From: Oceanospirillum maris DSM 6286
GTDB lineage: Bacteria; Pseudomonadota; Gammaproteobacteria; Pseudomonadales; Halomonadaceae
NCBI RefSeq assembly: GCF_000422865.1
Contig: NZ_AUGW01000012.1
Location: 122,782 to 186,781, forward strand
Direction: 5' to 3'
DNA length: 64,000 nt
In this document: positions 44,901 through 55,416 of the stretch, one piece after another
How the letters are laid out: every line of letters begins with the position of its first letter
Position numbering within the stretch: the first letter of the stretch is position 1
Position numbers and translations under genes: made by a program
The notes under the pieces: model-generated
Databases searched by the model: none
What the model was told of the DNA's origin: nothing
Seen by the model: only the letters and a program-made list of their open reading frames with translations

Positions 44901-45604
44901 CTGAACAGCGAGGCCTCGCCGAAAAAAACAGACCCAGGCCTATCATTACGTATCTCACGCACCGCTATATCTATTTCACTATCGAGCCGTAGCAAACCTG
45001 ACGACTCATATAACAAACGAAGTGACATAGGAAAAAGTAATAAGGCTGCTTGTTGTTGGCTCGGCTGCGGTTCAAGCTGCGATCCCTGCTGCAAAGGCAA
45101 TCCAATATAGACCTTGTCAAGGTCCTCAGCCATTGCCAGAGGCGCAGAAATAAATACCTCACCAGCCGCCACCGCTTTACTGGCCATACGAAATATTTGA
45201 GTATCAGCGCCGACCGGGCTGTTTTGAGCCGAACGGTTTAAAGCATCAAGACTCAGAGATTCAGGATAGTAATGGGTGTATTGATGCTCACCAGAAATAC
45301 GATACACCGTATCAATAAGTGGATTGTTGCTTAAAAAAAGATGAGCTGTTGCTACAAAATCTTTTTGTGAGATATTTTCATCAAGTGAGAGGTAAGCCGC
45401 CAGACCCTGCATACTGACAATGTTCGACTCGATAACACTTTCTATCCGAACACCAATTTCTGATAAGCGCGCACGTGTCTCAAGCGCCCGGTTTTGTCGG
45501 ACTTGCTCTAAGAAAGACTCTTCCACATAAATGGCACCACCGATAACCGTAAAGATGGCTACGACTGCAGCAAGCCAATTTAATAGATAGGCTCGACTAT
45601 TCAC
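41918..45604 (-). CDS. Membrane CHASE-PAS-GGDEF-EAL cyclic-di-GMP protein
   Basis: A 1228-residue protein. One N-terminal membrane helix (about 8-25), a periplasmic CHASE-type sensor (about 30-270), a second helix (LAAGFLIGVIFLVLW), four PAS domains (about 300-800), a GGDEF domain with intact ARLGGDEF (about 800-965) and an EAL domain with KVEALVRWNHP, NLSSKQIG and DDFGTGYSSL (about 985-1228). Both catalytic signatures are intact, so synthesis and breakdown of cyclic-di-GMP are both possible; usually one dominates. It is transcribed in the same direction as the upstream large kinase and the che operon, but 100-230 bp gaps suggest separate promoters. The signal is unknown. Confidence 0.93.
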   Translation of the reverse strand: MNSRAYLLNWLAAVVAIFTVIGGAIYVEESFLEQVRQNRALETRARLSEIGVRIESVIESNIVSMQGLAAYLSLDENISQKDFVATAHLFLSNNPLIDTVYRISGEHQYTHYYPESLSLDALNRSAQNSPVGADTQIFRMASKAVAAGEVFISAPLAMAEDLDKVYIGLPLQQGSQLEPQPSQQQAALLLFPMSLRLLYESSGLLRLDSEIDIAVREIRNDRPGSVFFGEASLFSVSDMTYTLSLPGAEWQIVALNNRDTFVERSSRAWIKLAAGFLIGVIFLVLWLRIKELRSLGLIEKQQVMLDQAQRVGRIGNWSWHVVKGDIFWSDEAYRLFGLAKGDPALGKDYLDLVYADDRPSVKDALDDAMARGGRYQADFRVVRSAFDQRWIHSEGFVELNTDRKPVRVFGTFQDVTASRKIERELKQREAQLSAITDAAQSLIMITRVADGVVKFCNPSSLRLLGIPPEELIGRSIIELYPNPDDRKHLLEQVDRDQFLSNYKLKLCRVDTDEPVVFLIGLQRVQFQGDDCFVVDMVDISTMLDAQAALADSEEKFRLFAENVPGIFWLSDPDGHPVEFLSHGYDRITGRSSEDVLTGRSSLFSAVVPEDLALIEEHIFEVSKQPVKLEFRIQRPDGEIRWLRNLSFVTYDKLGRVKNIAGFGEDITDAYLSNQRLKLAASVFENTAEAIVVTNTRNRIVSVNDAFSRITGYKSEEVIGETPALLSSGKQSAEFYAQMWEGLNERGRWQGEVWNRKKNGELYVEWLSITALRNRFNELENYVAVFSDITDRKEKEELIRYQANYDALTALPNRVLFNDRLTQAINSCNRYSKDRGALMFIDLDHFKEVNDTLGHEAGDHLLKEVAQRLKKYTREADTVARLGGDEFTVMIPAIHSIEHVGKVAEKIIEALSKTFLLHGNAAHISASIGVTIFPDDGDELTRILQNADQAMYAAKSAGRRTYRFFTPEMQHEAERRQSLQNDLRIALIRHEFEVHYQPIVDHQGKAVKVEALVRWNHPEQGRISPDQFIPLAEETGLIITLGGWVFEQAVRDIAKIHKQYPDLGVAINLSSKQIGTDSPHTEHFIDILQQYDLPSSHVTLEVTESLFLDPSGDSVTKLKNLRHQGFGVAIDDFGTGYSSLSYLKQLPLTTIKIDKSFVSDLDKDFGDKILVDAILSIAESMQLSVIAEGVETQAQADYLIGKGAQMQQGWLYGRPMPFDALNDWLKGNK

Positions 45605-45741
45605 TATAACGCCTTATATTTGAATCAAACAATGAATGGACACCACTTAATAATGCAAAAACCCTGAAAAATCAAAGGTTAAGTTGTTTTATTTTGTTCT
45701 AAGAAACTTAGAAAGCCCCCACACTTCTACAGGAAATAATT

Positions 45742-48700
45742 CTACTGGCCTTCACCAGAGATTAGTCGCTGCAACACACCTTTTGCAGGGTTACCAAGAC
45801 GATGCAACTGCACACCTCTGTACCCCCCTTCGCCCAACACAATGTCAGCAGGAAGATCAAGCTTTAGAGAGTCGGAAACAAAAAGCAATGGGGTGGTATT
45901 TATAAGCTGAGCATCCAGTAAATAACCCAGCAACTCTTCTGCAGAAAAATCCGTGAGCGCAACATCATAAATAAGTAGCTCATATTCTTTTTGTAAACAA
46001 GACTCTAAAAATTCAATACCACTACTTGAAAGTTCAACATCATAGTTAATCAATTGCGTTTCCAGTTCAGGACAACATTCACTAACACATGAATGAGGGC
46101 TAGCAATTAACGCTCTCAGTGTACGCTCATCTGGGTCTGCACTGCTAAAGCTTGCACCACTAGGCCCTAAACAATTAACCCTTGAGCCGTTAGCATTAGC
46201 GCCAGCACTAACCTTAGTCCCTTCTTTAGATACGCCTTTAGACATACCCTCTAAAGGTAAAGATACGATAAACCGACTGCCAATGCCTTTATCACTCTCA
46301 ACCATTAGCACTCCGGCCATTAATTCAACCAAATGACGAGTAATAACCAAACCCATCCCGGTGCCTTCAATCTCTGAGCTTTCCGCATGCAGCCGGTTAA
46401 AGGATTCAAACAAGTGCTCTTGCTCTGTTTTTGTCAGACCAACGCCCGTATCTTCAACGGTAATACAAACCCGCGCATCATCGGTAGTATGTACGCTAAT
46501 CAGCACTTGGCCTTGGGGTCTGTTGTATTTTATTCCATTAGAAATAAGGTTAAGCAATATTTGTCTTAGCCGCGCCGAGTCTGCCAGAACATAGACCTCT
46601 TCTTCATTACCAGGAGAAACGGCAAGACTCACTTTCTGCTGCGCGGCCAATTGAGCCGTGACCGAATAACACTCATCAATCAGTCGATTAAGGTGCAAAT
46701 GCTCCAACTGTAGCTCAATTCTCCCTGACTCAATCCGCTCCAGATCTAATACTTCATTAATTAAGCTCATAAGATGGCCGCCAGCCTTCTCAATTTCGCT
46801 AAGAAAGCTCTCTGGCTCCTCGCCTTGAACCGTCTCTGAAAGCAGGTCCGCAAAGCCAAGAATTGCATTCATGGGCGTTCTTAGCTCATGGCTTACCCGT
46901 GATAAAAATTCAGTTTTGGCTCGATTCGCTTGTTCTGCTGAGTTCTTCGCCAATAATAACTGCTTCTGCGTCGCAATAATTTTGGCATCACTCTCCAAGG
47001 CTGCCATCAAGTTGGAGCAAGTTGTAAACATCGGTTGTAAAAACGTTGCGATGCTTGGCTCATATCGCTCTTTCCCATGCGCAATACCGATCATACCAAC
47101 CAGTTCATTGCCTTTTAGCAAAGGGATACCCATAAAACAGTTCATACCCGCCATAACAGGATGTTCTTTCGGCCAATCCTGGCTGTTGCCGATAGAGTTA
47201 CTTTCTAGAAGATCACTTGGACAGCTTCTGGCATGGGGATGATGTCGAATCACCAGCTCATGGGTGGTTAATACATGATCAAACAGGATATCTAAATCAT
47301 AGAGTTCCAAACTGGCCTCTGCATCTAAGTCATCTGTTGCCTCAGAAGGCTGCTTTACATTGAGATCATTCACGCAATACATTTTAAGATAGGGGGAGCC
47401 GTCCAGCTTATACAACACTTGCCCAATAAAACCGTATTCACTTTTTGTCAGGCTCAAAACTTCATCAAGTAAAGTGGCAAAAATCTGCTGTCGGCTGTCT
47501 CCGGCAAAATAACGAAGCTGGGCGGTGTAGATAGAAGCCAGTAATCGGTGATGCTGCTGAAGGGTCTGCTGTGTTTCAAGTCGTTCACTAATATCGGAGT
47601 AAACCCCTAACATACCCAGCGTATTGCCTTGCTCATCATGGATCGGCAACCGGCTAATCTCAATATGGCGCAAACTGCCATCGTTCATATAATAACAACC
47701 ATTATCATTATTACGGGCGATACCGGTCTCTACAACAGTGCGATCCAGGCATTCAACCAGCATGGCTTGTTTTTTATTCTCGTAAATATCCCCTTCTGTT
47801 TTACCGATAATATCACTTGCCATTAGCCCAATGTCTTCACAGTATCTTTTATTCACACCGGCAATTTTTAGATCTGTGTTTTTCCAGTACACACCCGTTG
47901 GAATCGTATCCAACACCAAGCGCAGCATATTTCGTGCTTTCTCTAGGGCCTGTTCACTGGCCTTACTTTTGGTAATTTGCTGAATATGCCCAATAACCCG
48001 TGTCACGCTGCCTGTTTCGACCAAGGGTGTTCCTTGAACCAGCAACCATTCGATTGCTGTCATTGCGGCTAATGTTTCTGTCCCGCGCTGTATACGACAC
48101 TCGATAGAAAAAGGTTTTTGAGACACAATCGCCTTATTAATCTCTTGACTGAGAAGTGTTCGATCCGCGGGAAAAATCCTACTGAAGAAAACACCTAAGC
48201 TGATACGAGACTCCGAACATTCTAAGTCATTAAGCTTTAAGGCCATCTCTGTCGCCGTAATAGAATCACGAAGCACATCCCACTCCCAAGTCCCGATATA
48301 GGCAAACGATTGACTCATTTCCAACCGTCTTTGAGCGCGTAAAAGAGAGTCTTCTGATGCTTTTTGGCGACTAATATCCCGCACAATCACGGTGTAAAAC
48401 GTAGCTTGACTAGTCTGGGTTTCACCGATCGAAACGGCCACGGGAAAAGTACTATGATCTCGCCGAATCCCCATTGCCTCCACGGTTTGCCCTACCGCCT
48501 GAGCCAGATAATGAGCAGAAAATTTATCACGGCTTTCCAGCCAGATAGAATCCTCCAGAAGATGCCCTATCAGCTTATGCTGAGTGCAGCCAAATATTCT
48601 TGATGTTGCAGGGTTGCCTGATTGAATAATCCCGAAGCTGTCTACTGTAAAAATAGCATCCCAAGCCGTATCAATAATCGCTCGGTGCTTCGCTTCTCGG

Positions 48701-49878
48701 TCAGCCATTTCCAGTGTATTACTCTCATGGAGCGCTTCTAATTCTTGCACTAATGCCTGTCGTGCCAGAGCTTCTTTTCTACCGCGTATCACAGCCCAAT
48801 ACGATAGAATAAAGAAAAAGCCCAAGCTAATAATAAGCACTAAAGCAATAAAGCTTAAAAATACCCACTGCATTTTTAGAAGAAGCTTGAGCCCCTCATC
48901 TGCAGATTGCTCAATGGCCAATCCCATATGAAACTGCGAATCCCAAACCCAAGCGCCTATTTTTATATGCCCATCATGGCCGACAAACTGCTCATGAACA
49001 TAAATACCAGAAGTTTCATCGCCAATTTTAGCCGCTAAACGTGTTCTTTTTGGCTCTTTTTCTTGAGTTCTTTGCTCTGTTTTTTCCAAGGCACGGTCAA
49101 GAGCATTTTTAGATGCAGCGTCATCGGGCGCAAGATTTTTTGAAAAAAACACATCACTGTATATTGATCGTTGCTTTAGCGCGGTTAACGCCCAATCTCG
49201 GCCCGGCGTTAGAAGGAAGCCATCTCGATCAAAAGCATATGCTTCTCCAGTCTGAGCAAAGGAAAATTTCTTAAAGACTTCATTAAAGCTAATGGTTGGG
49301 TCAATCTCTAAAACCAGCAATGCAATAGCATCACTGGTTGCATTTTTTATAGGCGCTGCCACATAAATTGACGGCGTCTTGTGGTCAAATACCCGCACAG
49401 GGTAAGTAATCACACTCATACCACCCCAAGCTTGATTAAGAAGGTAAGGCATAGCCATAAGATGGGACTTCAAACCTATTTCTTGAGTGTTATCGCTAGC
49501 AATAACATTATTACCTGGCCCGACTAGGTAAAAATGTATAATTTCAGGATCTGAAATGGCAGGCCTAAGGTAATCACCAAGAGCAAACCGGCTAAGCTTA
49601 CTCAGCGATAATGCTTTATTTGCTAAAATAGTCTGCGTGTACCGCGTGATTTCTGGCTGTCTCGACCATGAAAAAGCATAGTTACGCTTAGAGCGCCCCC
49701 AAGCCGATAAACTTTGATGCAGCGTACCCATTTGGCTTTTTAGATTTTCCTCTGCCCGATCAAAATACAGTGACCGAAGATGGCTATAGCTACTAAAAGC
49801 AGCAAGCACTAAAAGCATGCAGACCACGAGCAATGCGAGAAATTTCGACCATTGAATATTTAACGAGCTATTCGGCAA
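45742..49878 (-). CDS. Large hybrid sensor kinase (Cache-PAS-GAF-HisKA-HATPase with degenerate receiver)
   Basis: A 1378-residue membrane kinase. A first membrane helix (about 9-27), a double-Cache-like periplasmic domain (about 30-335), a second helix, three PAS domains (about 400-775), a GAF-type domain (about 785-975), HisKA with SRVSHELRTPMNAIL, and HATPase with DTGVGLT and GTGMGLVITRHL (about 985-1215). The last 125 residues have receiver length and the Asp of LLIYDVALTD, but lack the N-terminal acidic pair and the conserved Lys, so normal phosphotransfer looks lost. It lies upstream of the CHASE-GGDEF-EAL gene in the same direction, with a 137-bp gap. No partner regulator is adjacent. 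Confidence 0.9.
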   Translation of the reverse strand: MPNSSLNIQWSKFLALLVVCMLLVLAAFSSYSHLRSLYFDRAEENLKSQMGTLHQSLSAWGRSKRNYAFSWSRQPEITRYTQTILANKALSLSKLSRFALGDYLRPAISDPEIIHFYLVGPGNNVIASDNTQEIGLKSHLMAMPYLLNQAWGGMSVITYPVRVFDHKTPSIYVAAPIKNATSDAIALLVLEIDPTISFNEVFKKFSFAQTGEAYAFDRDGFLLTPGRDWALTALKQRSIYSDVFFSKNLAPDDAASKNALDRALEKTEQRTQEKEPKRTRLAAKIGDETSGIYVHEQFVGHDGHIKIGAWVWDSQFHMGLAIEQSADEGLKLLLKMQWVFLSFIALVLIISLGFFFILSYWAVIRGRKEALARQALVQELEALHESNTLEMADREAKHRAIIDTAWDAIFTVDSFGIIQSGNPATSRIFGCTQHKLIGHLLEDSIWLESRDKFSAHYLAQAVGQTVEAMGIRRDHSTFPVAVSIGETQTSQATFYTVIVRDISRQKASEDSLLRAQRRLEMSQSFAYIGTWEWDVLRDSITATEMALKLNDLECSESRISLGVFFSRIFPADRTLLSQEINKAIVSQKPFSIECRIQRGTETLAAMTAIEWLLVQGTPLVETGSVTRVIGHIQQITKSKASEQALEKARNMLRLVLDTIPTGVYWKNTDLKIAGVNKRYCEDIGLMASDIIGKTEGDIYENKKQAMLVECLDRTVVETGIARNNDNGCYYMNDGSLRHIEISRLPIHDEQGNTLGMLGVYSDISERLETQQTLQQHHRLLASIYTAQLRYFAGDSRQQIFATLLDEVLSLTKSEYGFIGQVLYKLDGSPYLKMYCVNDLNVKQPSEATDDLDAEASLELYDLDILFDHVLTTHELVIRHHPHARSCPSDLLESNSIGNSQDWPKEHPVMAGMNCFMGIPLLKGNELVGMIGIAHGKERYEPSIATFLQPMFTTCSNLMAALESDAKIIATQKQLLLAKNSAEQANRAKTEFLSRVSHELRTPMNAILGFADLLSETVQGEEPESFLSEIEKAGGHLMSLINEVLDLERIESGRIELQLEHLHLNRLIDECYSVTAQLAAQQKVSLAVSPGNEEEVYVLADSARLRQILLNLISNGIKYNRPQGQVLISVHTTDDARVCITVEDTGVGLTKTEQEHLFESFNRLHAESSEIEGTGMGLVITRHLVELMAGVLMVESDKGIGSRFIVSLPLEGMSKGVSKEGTKVSAGANANGSRVNCLGPSGASFSSADPDERTLRALIASPHSCVSECCPELETQLINYDVELSSSGIEFLESCLQKEYELLIYDVALTDFSAEELLGYLLDAQLINTTPLLFVSDSLKLDLPADIVLGEGGYRGVQLHRLGNPAKGVLQRLISGEGQ

Positions 49879-50238
49879 AATGAAATCCTTGTTTAATGGA
49901 TCTACTTACAAAAACAACGCCTTAGTGAAACAAATTGTAGCCTATGGGGATCATAACAAGCATAAACATACACTAAAAGAGTTGATCTCCACCCATGAAG
50001 AACTGTATTAAGCTGCCATTTTTGATGCTCTTGCTTTATATTTATGGCATTAAGCTAAAGTGCAGTGCCAATAAAAAAACGCTACACTATGCCCATCCTA
50101 AAAATAATAATTATTTATGAACGTAATCAATTAATTACGGTCAACCCCTACCCCAAATGTACTGGCAGTTAACATCTATTGATCAATAGCAAATCAGCCA
50201 TTGATTAAATAACAAGACGGACAAAACAGGAGCTACCC
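49879..50238. other. Divergent intergenic region before the Mrp operon
   Basis: 360 bp with no gene. It must hold the promoters of the leftward kinase gene and the rightward Mrp operon. An 18-bp dyad CGTAAT-6-ATTACG lies at 50122-50139. No riboswitch or RNA gene was recognised. Confidence 0.45.
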
Positions 50239-53040
50239 TTGTTGAATGACTTGATCTGGATACCGCTGTTGCCTCTACTGGGAACACTGGTACCACTTTT
50301 TGCATCTAGGTTTAGCCGCAGTGCATGCGCCTTCCTAACTGCAGCCCTACCTGCCCTTGCTTTGGTTTTAGTTTTACAACTTGCACCTCAGGTGTTTGAC
50401 GGTGAAACCATCCGCCAAAGCTTCCTTTGGATCCCAGAAATGGGCCTAAATCTTGCTTTTCGACTTGACGGTTTGGCATTGCTATTCTGCCTGCTGATCT
50501 TGGGTATTGGGCTGTTGGTAATACTTTATGCCCGTTATTACCTCTCTGAAAAAGATTCGATTGGTAAGTTCTACGCTTATTTGATTCTTTTTATGTTTGC
50601 GATGGTTGGCATCGTGACATCCGACAATATGATTCAGCTGTGGATGTTCTGGGAACTCACCAGCATCAGCTCTTTCTTATTGATCAGTTTCTGGGGGCAT
50701 AAATCAGAAGCTCGAAAAGGCGCTAGAATGGCGCTTACGGTTACAGGGGCTGGAGGTCTAGCCTTACTGGCAGGGGTCTTACTGATTGGTAATATTGTTG
50801 GTAGCTTTAGTCTCAATGATGTCCTTGCTAGTGGCGATCTGATTAGAAATCACGCCTCTTATCCTGTTGTTCTGGTCTTAGTGCTGTTAGGGGCGTTCAC
50901 AAAATCGGCACAGTTTCCTTTCCATTTCTGGTTACCCCATGCGATGGCCGCACCAACCCCCGTCAGCGCTTATTTACATTCAGCGACGATGGTAAAAGCC
51001 GGTATCTTTCTAATGGCGCGTATGTACCCTGTATTATCAGGTACAGAGCTTTGGTTCTTAATCGTCAGTATGACCGGACTTGCGACGCTGCTATTGGGTG
51101 CTTATGTCGCATTATTTAAGCATGATTTAAAAGGTCTGCTGGCCTATTCAACGGTTAGCCATCTTGGTTTAATCACCCTTTTACTGGGCATGGGCACAGA
51201 GCTTGCTGCTGTTGCCGCACTTTTCCACATCATTAACCATGCGACATTTAAAGCTTCTCTGTTTATGGCCGCTGGTATTATCGACCATGAATCAGGTTCC
51301 AGAGATATGCGCCAACTCAACGGCCTCTGGAAATATATGCCCTATACGGCAACCTTGGCGATGGTCGCCGCCGCCGCAATGGCGGGGGTTCCTTTGCTCA
51401 ATGGTTTCTTATCCAAAGAGATGTTCTTTGCCGAAACTCTGCACCAAGATTCACTGGGTTCTCTTTCTTGGATGGTTCCTGTTTTTGCAACGATTGGCGC
51501 GGTCTTTTCTGTGGCCTATTCGCTACGTTTTATCCATGACGTATTCTTTAATGGTGAGCCCATCAACTTACCTAAAACACCCCACGAGCCACCGCGCTAT
51601 ATGCGTGTGCCGGTTGAAATCTTGGTCGGCCTCTGCCTAATCGTCGGCATAGCACCAACCTTCTTTATTGGTGATTTACTCTATTCTGCCTCAGCTGCAA
51701 CCTTACAAGGAGTCGTACCAGAGTACAGCTTGGCTATTTGGCATGGGTTTAACTTCCCACTGTTGATGAGCTTTATCGCCCTAGCCGGTGGTGCCATTGT
51801 TTATATCAATCGAAAAGAGCTGTTCCAGTTCCAGTCTCAGTTCCCCGAAAATGACCCTAAACTGGTTTTTGAAGGTATTATCCAGCTGATTCACCGTCAA
51901 ATTAGCCGCCTAATGGAGCTAACAGAAAACGGCTCCTTACAACGCTACAGCTATATGATGTTGAGCTTAGCCATGGTTATGATGGCAGGCCCCTTGCTTG
52001 ACCTAAATGCAACGGAAGGCCATCGCCCTCAGATTCCTATTGACGCCATATCAATCACTGGAGCCATTCTGCTCACCGTGGGTGCGCTGGCCACCGTGAT
52101 TTGGAACCGCGATCGAATGGTCGCCCTTGTCGCGCTGTCGGTTGTTGGCCTTATAGTCTCGCTGATATTTGCTAAGTTCTCTGCGCCAGATTTGGCTTTA
52201 ACGCAATTAGCCGTGGAAGTCGTCACCGTTATCCTGCTGATGCTAGCGCTGTTTTTCCTACCTCAACGAACGCCTAAAGAATCAACGCCTTTGCGCGTCG
52301 TTCGAGATTTGGTTATTGCGGCGATTATCGGTGGTGTAATTGGCACTATCTGTTATGCCTTAATGACGCGTCCTCTTGAGAGCATCTCCGCCTTTTTCCT
52401 TGAGAACAGTAAAATAGGTGGCGGTGGCACCAACGTGGTCAACGTTATTTTAGTGGATTTCCGTGGCTTTGATACCTTGGGTGAAATTACAGTTCTAGGT
52501 ATTGCAGCTCTTGGTATCTTTAAATTGATTGCTCGAATGCGCCTTTATATGCCTGCCAGCGATGACGCTGGGCGTCCGTGGTCAAAAGACAGTCATCCAT
52601 TGATGTTATCCGTGGTATCTCAAAGCTTATTGCCATTGGCGCTCCTCGTTTCCGCCTATATTTTCTTACGAGGCCATAATATGCCTGGCGGTGGTTTTAT
52701 TGCTGGATTGGTTACGTCGGTGGCGATTATTCAGCAGTATATTGCCCACGGTGTTGCTTGGATTAAGTCCCGTATGAAACTGGATTACCAACTGATGATC
52801 GGCAGTGGTATCACCATTGCAGCCCTAACAGGTTTAGGGAGTTGGGCCTTTGGCCGTCCTTTCCTAACCTCATGGTTTGATCACTTCCACCTCCCCCTTG
52901 TTGGTGAGTTCGAGCTGGCAAGCGCCATGCTATTCGATCTAGGGGTTTATTTGACCGTTGTAGGGGCGACCATGCTGATTCTGGCGAACCTCGGTAAATT
53001 GACCACCAGTGAACGTCCTGTGCTGAAGGAGCAAAACTGA
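50239..53040 (+). CDS. mrpA: Mrp-type Na+/H+ antiporter, fused subunits A and B
   Basis: A 933-residue polytopic protein, the largest subunit of the multi-gene monovalent cation/proton antiporter. The first about 500 residues match NuoL/MrpA ([15 protein letters not shown] with the essential Glu, [17 protein letters not shown]). The later part corresponds to the MrpA C-terminal region and then MrpB ([37 protein letters not shown]). Such A-B fusions define group-2 Mrp operons, here six genes. The start is a TTG at 50239 with AGGAG 6-7 nt upstream; a second TTG follows directly. It starts the rightward mrpABCDEFG operon and supports Na+ and alkali tolerance. Confidence 0.95.
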   Translation: MLNDLIWIPLLPLLGTLVPLFASRFSRSACAFLTAALPALALVLVLQLAPQVFDGETIRQSFLWIPEMGLNLAFRLDGLALLFCLLILGIGLLVILYARYYLSEKDSIGKFYAYLILFMFAMVGIVTSDNMIQLWMFWELTSISSFLLISFWGHKSEARKGARMALTVTGAGGLALLAGVLLIGNIVGSFSLNDVLASGDLIRNHASYPVVLVLVLLGAFTKSAQFPFHFWLPHAMAAPTPVSAYLHSATMVKAGIFLMARMYPVLSGTELWFLIVSMTGLATLLLGAYVALFKHDLKGLLAYSTVSHLGLITLLLGMGTELAAVAALFHIINHATFKASLFMAAGIIDHESGSRDMRQLNGLWKYMPYTATLAMVAAAAMAGVPLLNGFLSKEMFFAETLHQDSLGSLSWMVPVFATIGAVFSVAYSLRFIHDVFFNGEPINLPKTPHEPPRYMRVPVEILVGLCLIVGIAPTFFIGDLLYSASAATLQGVVPEYSLAIWHGFNFPLLMSFIALAGGAIVYINRKELFQFQSQFPENDPKLVFEGIIQLIHRQISRLMELTENGSLQRYSYMMLSLAMVMMAGPLLDLNATEGHRPQIPIDAISITGAILLTVGALATVIWNRDRMVALVALSVVGLIVSLIFAKFSAPDLALTQLAVEVVTVILLMLALFFLPQRTPKESTPLRVVRDLVIAAIIGGVIGTICYALMTRPLESISAFFLENSKIGGGGTNVVNVILVDFRGFDTLGEITVLGIAALGIFKLIARMRLYMPASDDAGRPWSKDSHPLMLSVVSQSLLPLALLVSAYIFLRGHNMPGGGFIAGLVTSVAIIQQYIAHGVAWIKSRMKLDYQLMIGSGITIAALTGLGSWAFGRPFLTSWFDHFHLPLVGEFELASAMLFDLGVYLTVVGATMLILANLGKLTTSERPVLKEQN

Positions 53041-53042
53041 TT

Positions 53043-53408
53043 ATGGAAGGGATATATGCATTCTGCGTAGGCTTGTTAACGGCCTGCGGTATCTTTCTAG
53101 CACTAAGGGGCCGTACTTTCCCTGTTGTTGTTGGCTTAACGTTACTTTCTTATGGTGTGAATTTGTTTTTATTCGCCAGCGGACGCTTGAAACTTAATTC
53201 AGCGGCAGTACTGGGCCAATCGGAACAGTACAGTGACCCCCTGCCTCAGGCATTGGTGCTCACCGCGATTGTTATCGGTTTTGCTATGACCGCCTTTGTG
53301 GTTATTTTGGCCATGCGCGCCCGTGCCGATCTGGGTAACGATCATGTTGACGGTCGGCTGCCAGAGGTACCTGAAACCCCCTTCCAACGCCGTTCAGGGA
53401 GCCAATAA
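53043..53408 (+). CDS. mrpC: Mrp antiporter subunit C
   Basis: A 121-residue NuoK-like subunit with three membrane helices (GLLTACGIFLAL; VVGLTLLSYGVNLFLFA; LVLTAIVIGFAMTAFVVIL). It starts 2 bp after mrpA and shares the A of its TAA stop with the mrpD ATG (53408), so expression is translationally coupled. A hydrophilic tail of about 30 residues is normal for the family. Confidence 0.95.
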   Translation: MEGIYAFCVGLLTACGIFLALRGRTFPVVVGLTLLSYGVNLFLFASGRLKLNSAAVLGQSEQYSDPLPQALVLTAIVIGFAMTAFVVILAMRARADLGNDHVDGRLPEVPETPFQRRSGSQ

Positions 53409-54913
53409 TGCAGCATTTAGCCATTCTTCCTGTTCTTCTACCACTTTTTACCGGCGCACTACTGTTATTGCCGCCCTTTAAAGATGCGCTAAATCGTCAG
53501 CGCACCTTTGCCCTATTGTCTATTGCCGCTCAGCTATTTATCGCAGCCATGCTACTAATGACCGCCATGCAAAATGGCACCCAAATGTATGTACTAGGGG
53601 GCTGGCAACCGCCTTTTGGTATTGTACTGGTAGCCGATCGTATCTCTACGCTGCTTGTTCTTCTGTGTACCCTACTCTGTGCTGGGGCGCTACTGTACGC
53701 CTGCGCAGGGACGGATAAAGCGGGCCAATATTTCCACCCTCTGTTTATGTTTCAAGTGACAGGGATCAACGGGGCATTTCTGACCGGTGATATCTTCAAC
53801 TTGTTCGTATTTTTTGAGGTTCTGCTGATTGCATCCTATGCATTACTGGTACACGGTGGTGGTAAACAAAAAACTCAGGCCGCAGTGCACTATGTCATCC
53901 TGAACTTAATTGGCTCCAGCCTTTTTCTGTTTGGTTTAGGCATTCTGTACGGCACATTGGGAACACTCAATATTGCCGATATGGCCGTTAAAGTGCGCAG
54001 CCTTGATGAAGCTGAAGCAATTGTCGCCAAAGCCGGTGGTTTGCTATTACTGCTTGTGTTTGGGCTAAAAGCGGCATTACTGCCTTTACACTTTTGGCTA
54101 CCTCGTACTTATGCGTCGGCCTCTGCACCAGTAGCGGCACTCTTTGCCATTATGACCAAGGTGGGTATCTACAGTATTTTCCGTATCCACACTTTAATCT
54201 TTGGCGCAGAAGCACATTTCCTAGCGGATATTGCCTTACCTTGGCTTTGGCCGATGGCGATGGGAACCTTAGCCATTGGTACGCTAGGGGTTTTCGCTAG
54301 CCCTACCTTGCGCCTAATGACCGCTAACTTAGTGATTATCTCTGCAGGTACGCTCTTGATTACAGCAGCCTTGCAAACAGAACGAGCAACCGCTGCAGCC
54401 CTGTACTATATGATACACAGCACCTTAATCACCGGAGCACTGTTCTTAATTGCAGATCTTATCTCTCGCCAGCGGGGCAAAGCGGAAGATCGTTTTGTAA
54501 AGTCTCGTGCTATAGCGCAACCAAGATTGCTCGGCTTTGCCTTTATTATTGCAGCATTAGCTATTATCGGCTTACCACCACTGTCAGGCTTTGTCGGCAA
54601 GGTTTTGGTTATGCGAGCGGCAGAATCAACCGCTGAGATTATCTGGATATGGCCGCTTATTCTGGTTAGCAGCCTAATGGTTCTAGTGGCCCTGTCCCGA
54701 GCAGGCACGACCTTATTCTGGCGCGTAACCAATGCACCCTCTAGCGAAGAAAAAGCACACCCCTTTGAGGTAGCAGGTATCGCATTACTACTTGTGGTCT
54801 CACCACTGCTTGTGATTTTTGGTGGTGCCGTGACAGAGTACACCGCAGAAGCTGCGCACCAACTGCATGATCTAACACAGTCCGTTGACGCACTATTACC
54901 GGGGGGCAACTGA
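53408..54913 (+). CDS. mrpD: Mrp antiporter subunit D
   Basis: A 501-residue NuoN/NuoM-like proton-translocating subunit with about 14 membrane helices. The key Glu is in NLFVFFEVLLIASYALL, and Lys residues sit in FGLKAALLPLHFWLP and VAALFAIMTKVG. The start overlaps the mrpC stop by 1 bp and the stop overlaps the mrpE start by 1 bp (54913). It is an essential ion-path component of the Mrp complex. Confidence 0.96.
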   Translation: MQHLAILPVLLPLFTGALLLLPPFKDALNRQRTFALLSIAAQLFIAAMLLMTAMQNGTQMYVLGGWQPPFGIVLVADRISTLLVLLCTLLCAGALLYACAGTDKAGQYFHPLFMFQVTGINGAFLTGDIFNLFVFFEVLLIASYALLVHGGGKQKTQAAVHYVILNLIGSSLFLFGLGILYGTLGTLNIADMAVKVRSLDEAEAIVAKAGGLLLLLVFGLKAALLPLHFWLPRTYASASAPVAALFAIMTKVGIYSIFRIHTLIFGAEAHFLADIALPWLWPMAMGTLAIGTLGVFASPTLRLMTANLVIISAGTLLITAALQTERATAAALYYMIHSTLITGALFLIADLISRQRGKAEDRFVKSRAIAQPRLLGFAFIIAALAIIGLPPLSGFVGKVLVMRAAESTAEIIWIWPLILVSSLMVLVALSRAGTTLFWRVTNAPSSEEKAHPFEVAGIALLLVVSPLLVIFGGAVTEYTAEAAHQLHDLTQSVDALLPGGN

Positions 54914-55416
54914 TGTTTCCTGCAAAAGAATCTCGTTTTTTACCGATGCCATTTCATAGCTTATTGTTGTTTATTGTTTGGCTCCTGCTGAATAACACAC
55001 TGGCGTTTGGTCATATTCTGTTAGCCCTCTTTTTTGCATGGGCGATACCAAAGCTGGTGTCTATGCTAAAGCACGGCCACCCAACCATCAAAAAGCCATG
55101 GCTCGCGTTGCGCTATGCCCTTCTTGTTATGAAAGATATTCTGGTGGCGAATATCGAGGTTGCGCTTATCGTTCTTGGTCCATTGAATAAAATTCATCCA
55201 AGCTTTATCGCGATTCCTCTAGATATTAAGTCTGATCTTGGTGTTACACTTTTCGCCAGCACTATATCGCTAACCCCTGGAACGGTCAGCACCGAAATAT
55301 CAGAAGATCGTAAATGGCTTTATGTTCACGCCTTACACATGGATGACCCAGAACAGATGATTAAAGAGGCTAAAGAGCGCTATGAAGTGCCGTTAAAGGA
55401 GATTTTAGGATGCTAA
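54913..55416 (+). CDS. mrpE: Mrp antiporter subunit E
   Basis: A 167-residue protein with two or three N-terminal membrane helices and a C-terminal soluble part, containing the MrpE pattern LFASTISLTPGTVSTEI and DDPEQMIKEAKERYE. It overlaps mrpD by 1 bp and mrpF by 7 bp. It is required for full antiport activity in studied Mrp systems. Confidence 0.95.
   Translation: MFPAKESRFLPMPFHSLLLFIVWLLLNNTLAFGHILLALFFAWAIPKLVSMLKHGHPTIKKPWLALRYALLVMKDILVANIEVALIVLGPLNKIHPSFIAIPLDIKSDLGVTLFASTISLTPGTVSTEISEDRKWLYVHALHMDDPEQMIKEAKERYEVPLKEILGC

Noticed and set aside
41918..45604. Possible loss of GGDEF or EAL catalytic residues
   Set aside because: GGDEF and EAL signatures are both intact, so there is no basis to call either domain degenerate.
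54406..54909. 167-codon minus-strand open frame inside mrpD
   Set aside because: Antisense shadow of a clear Mrp subunit gene within a tightly overlapping operon.
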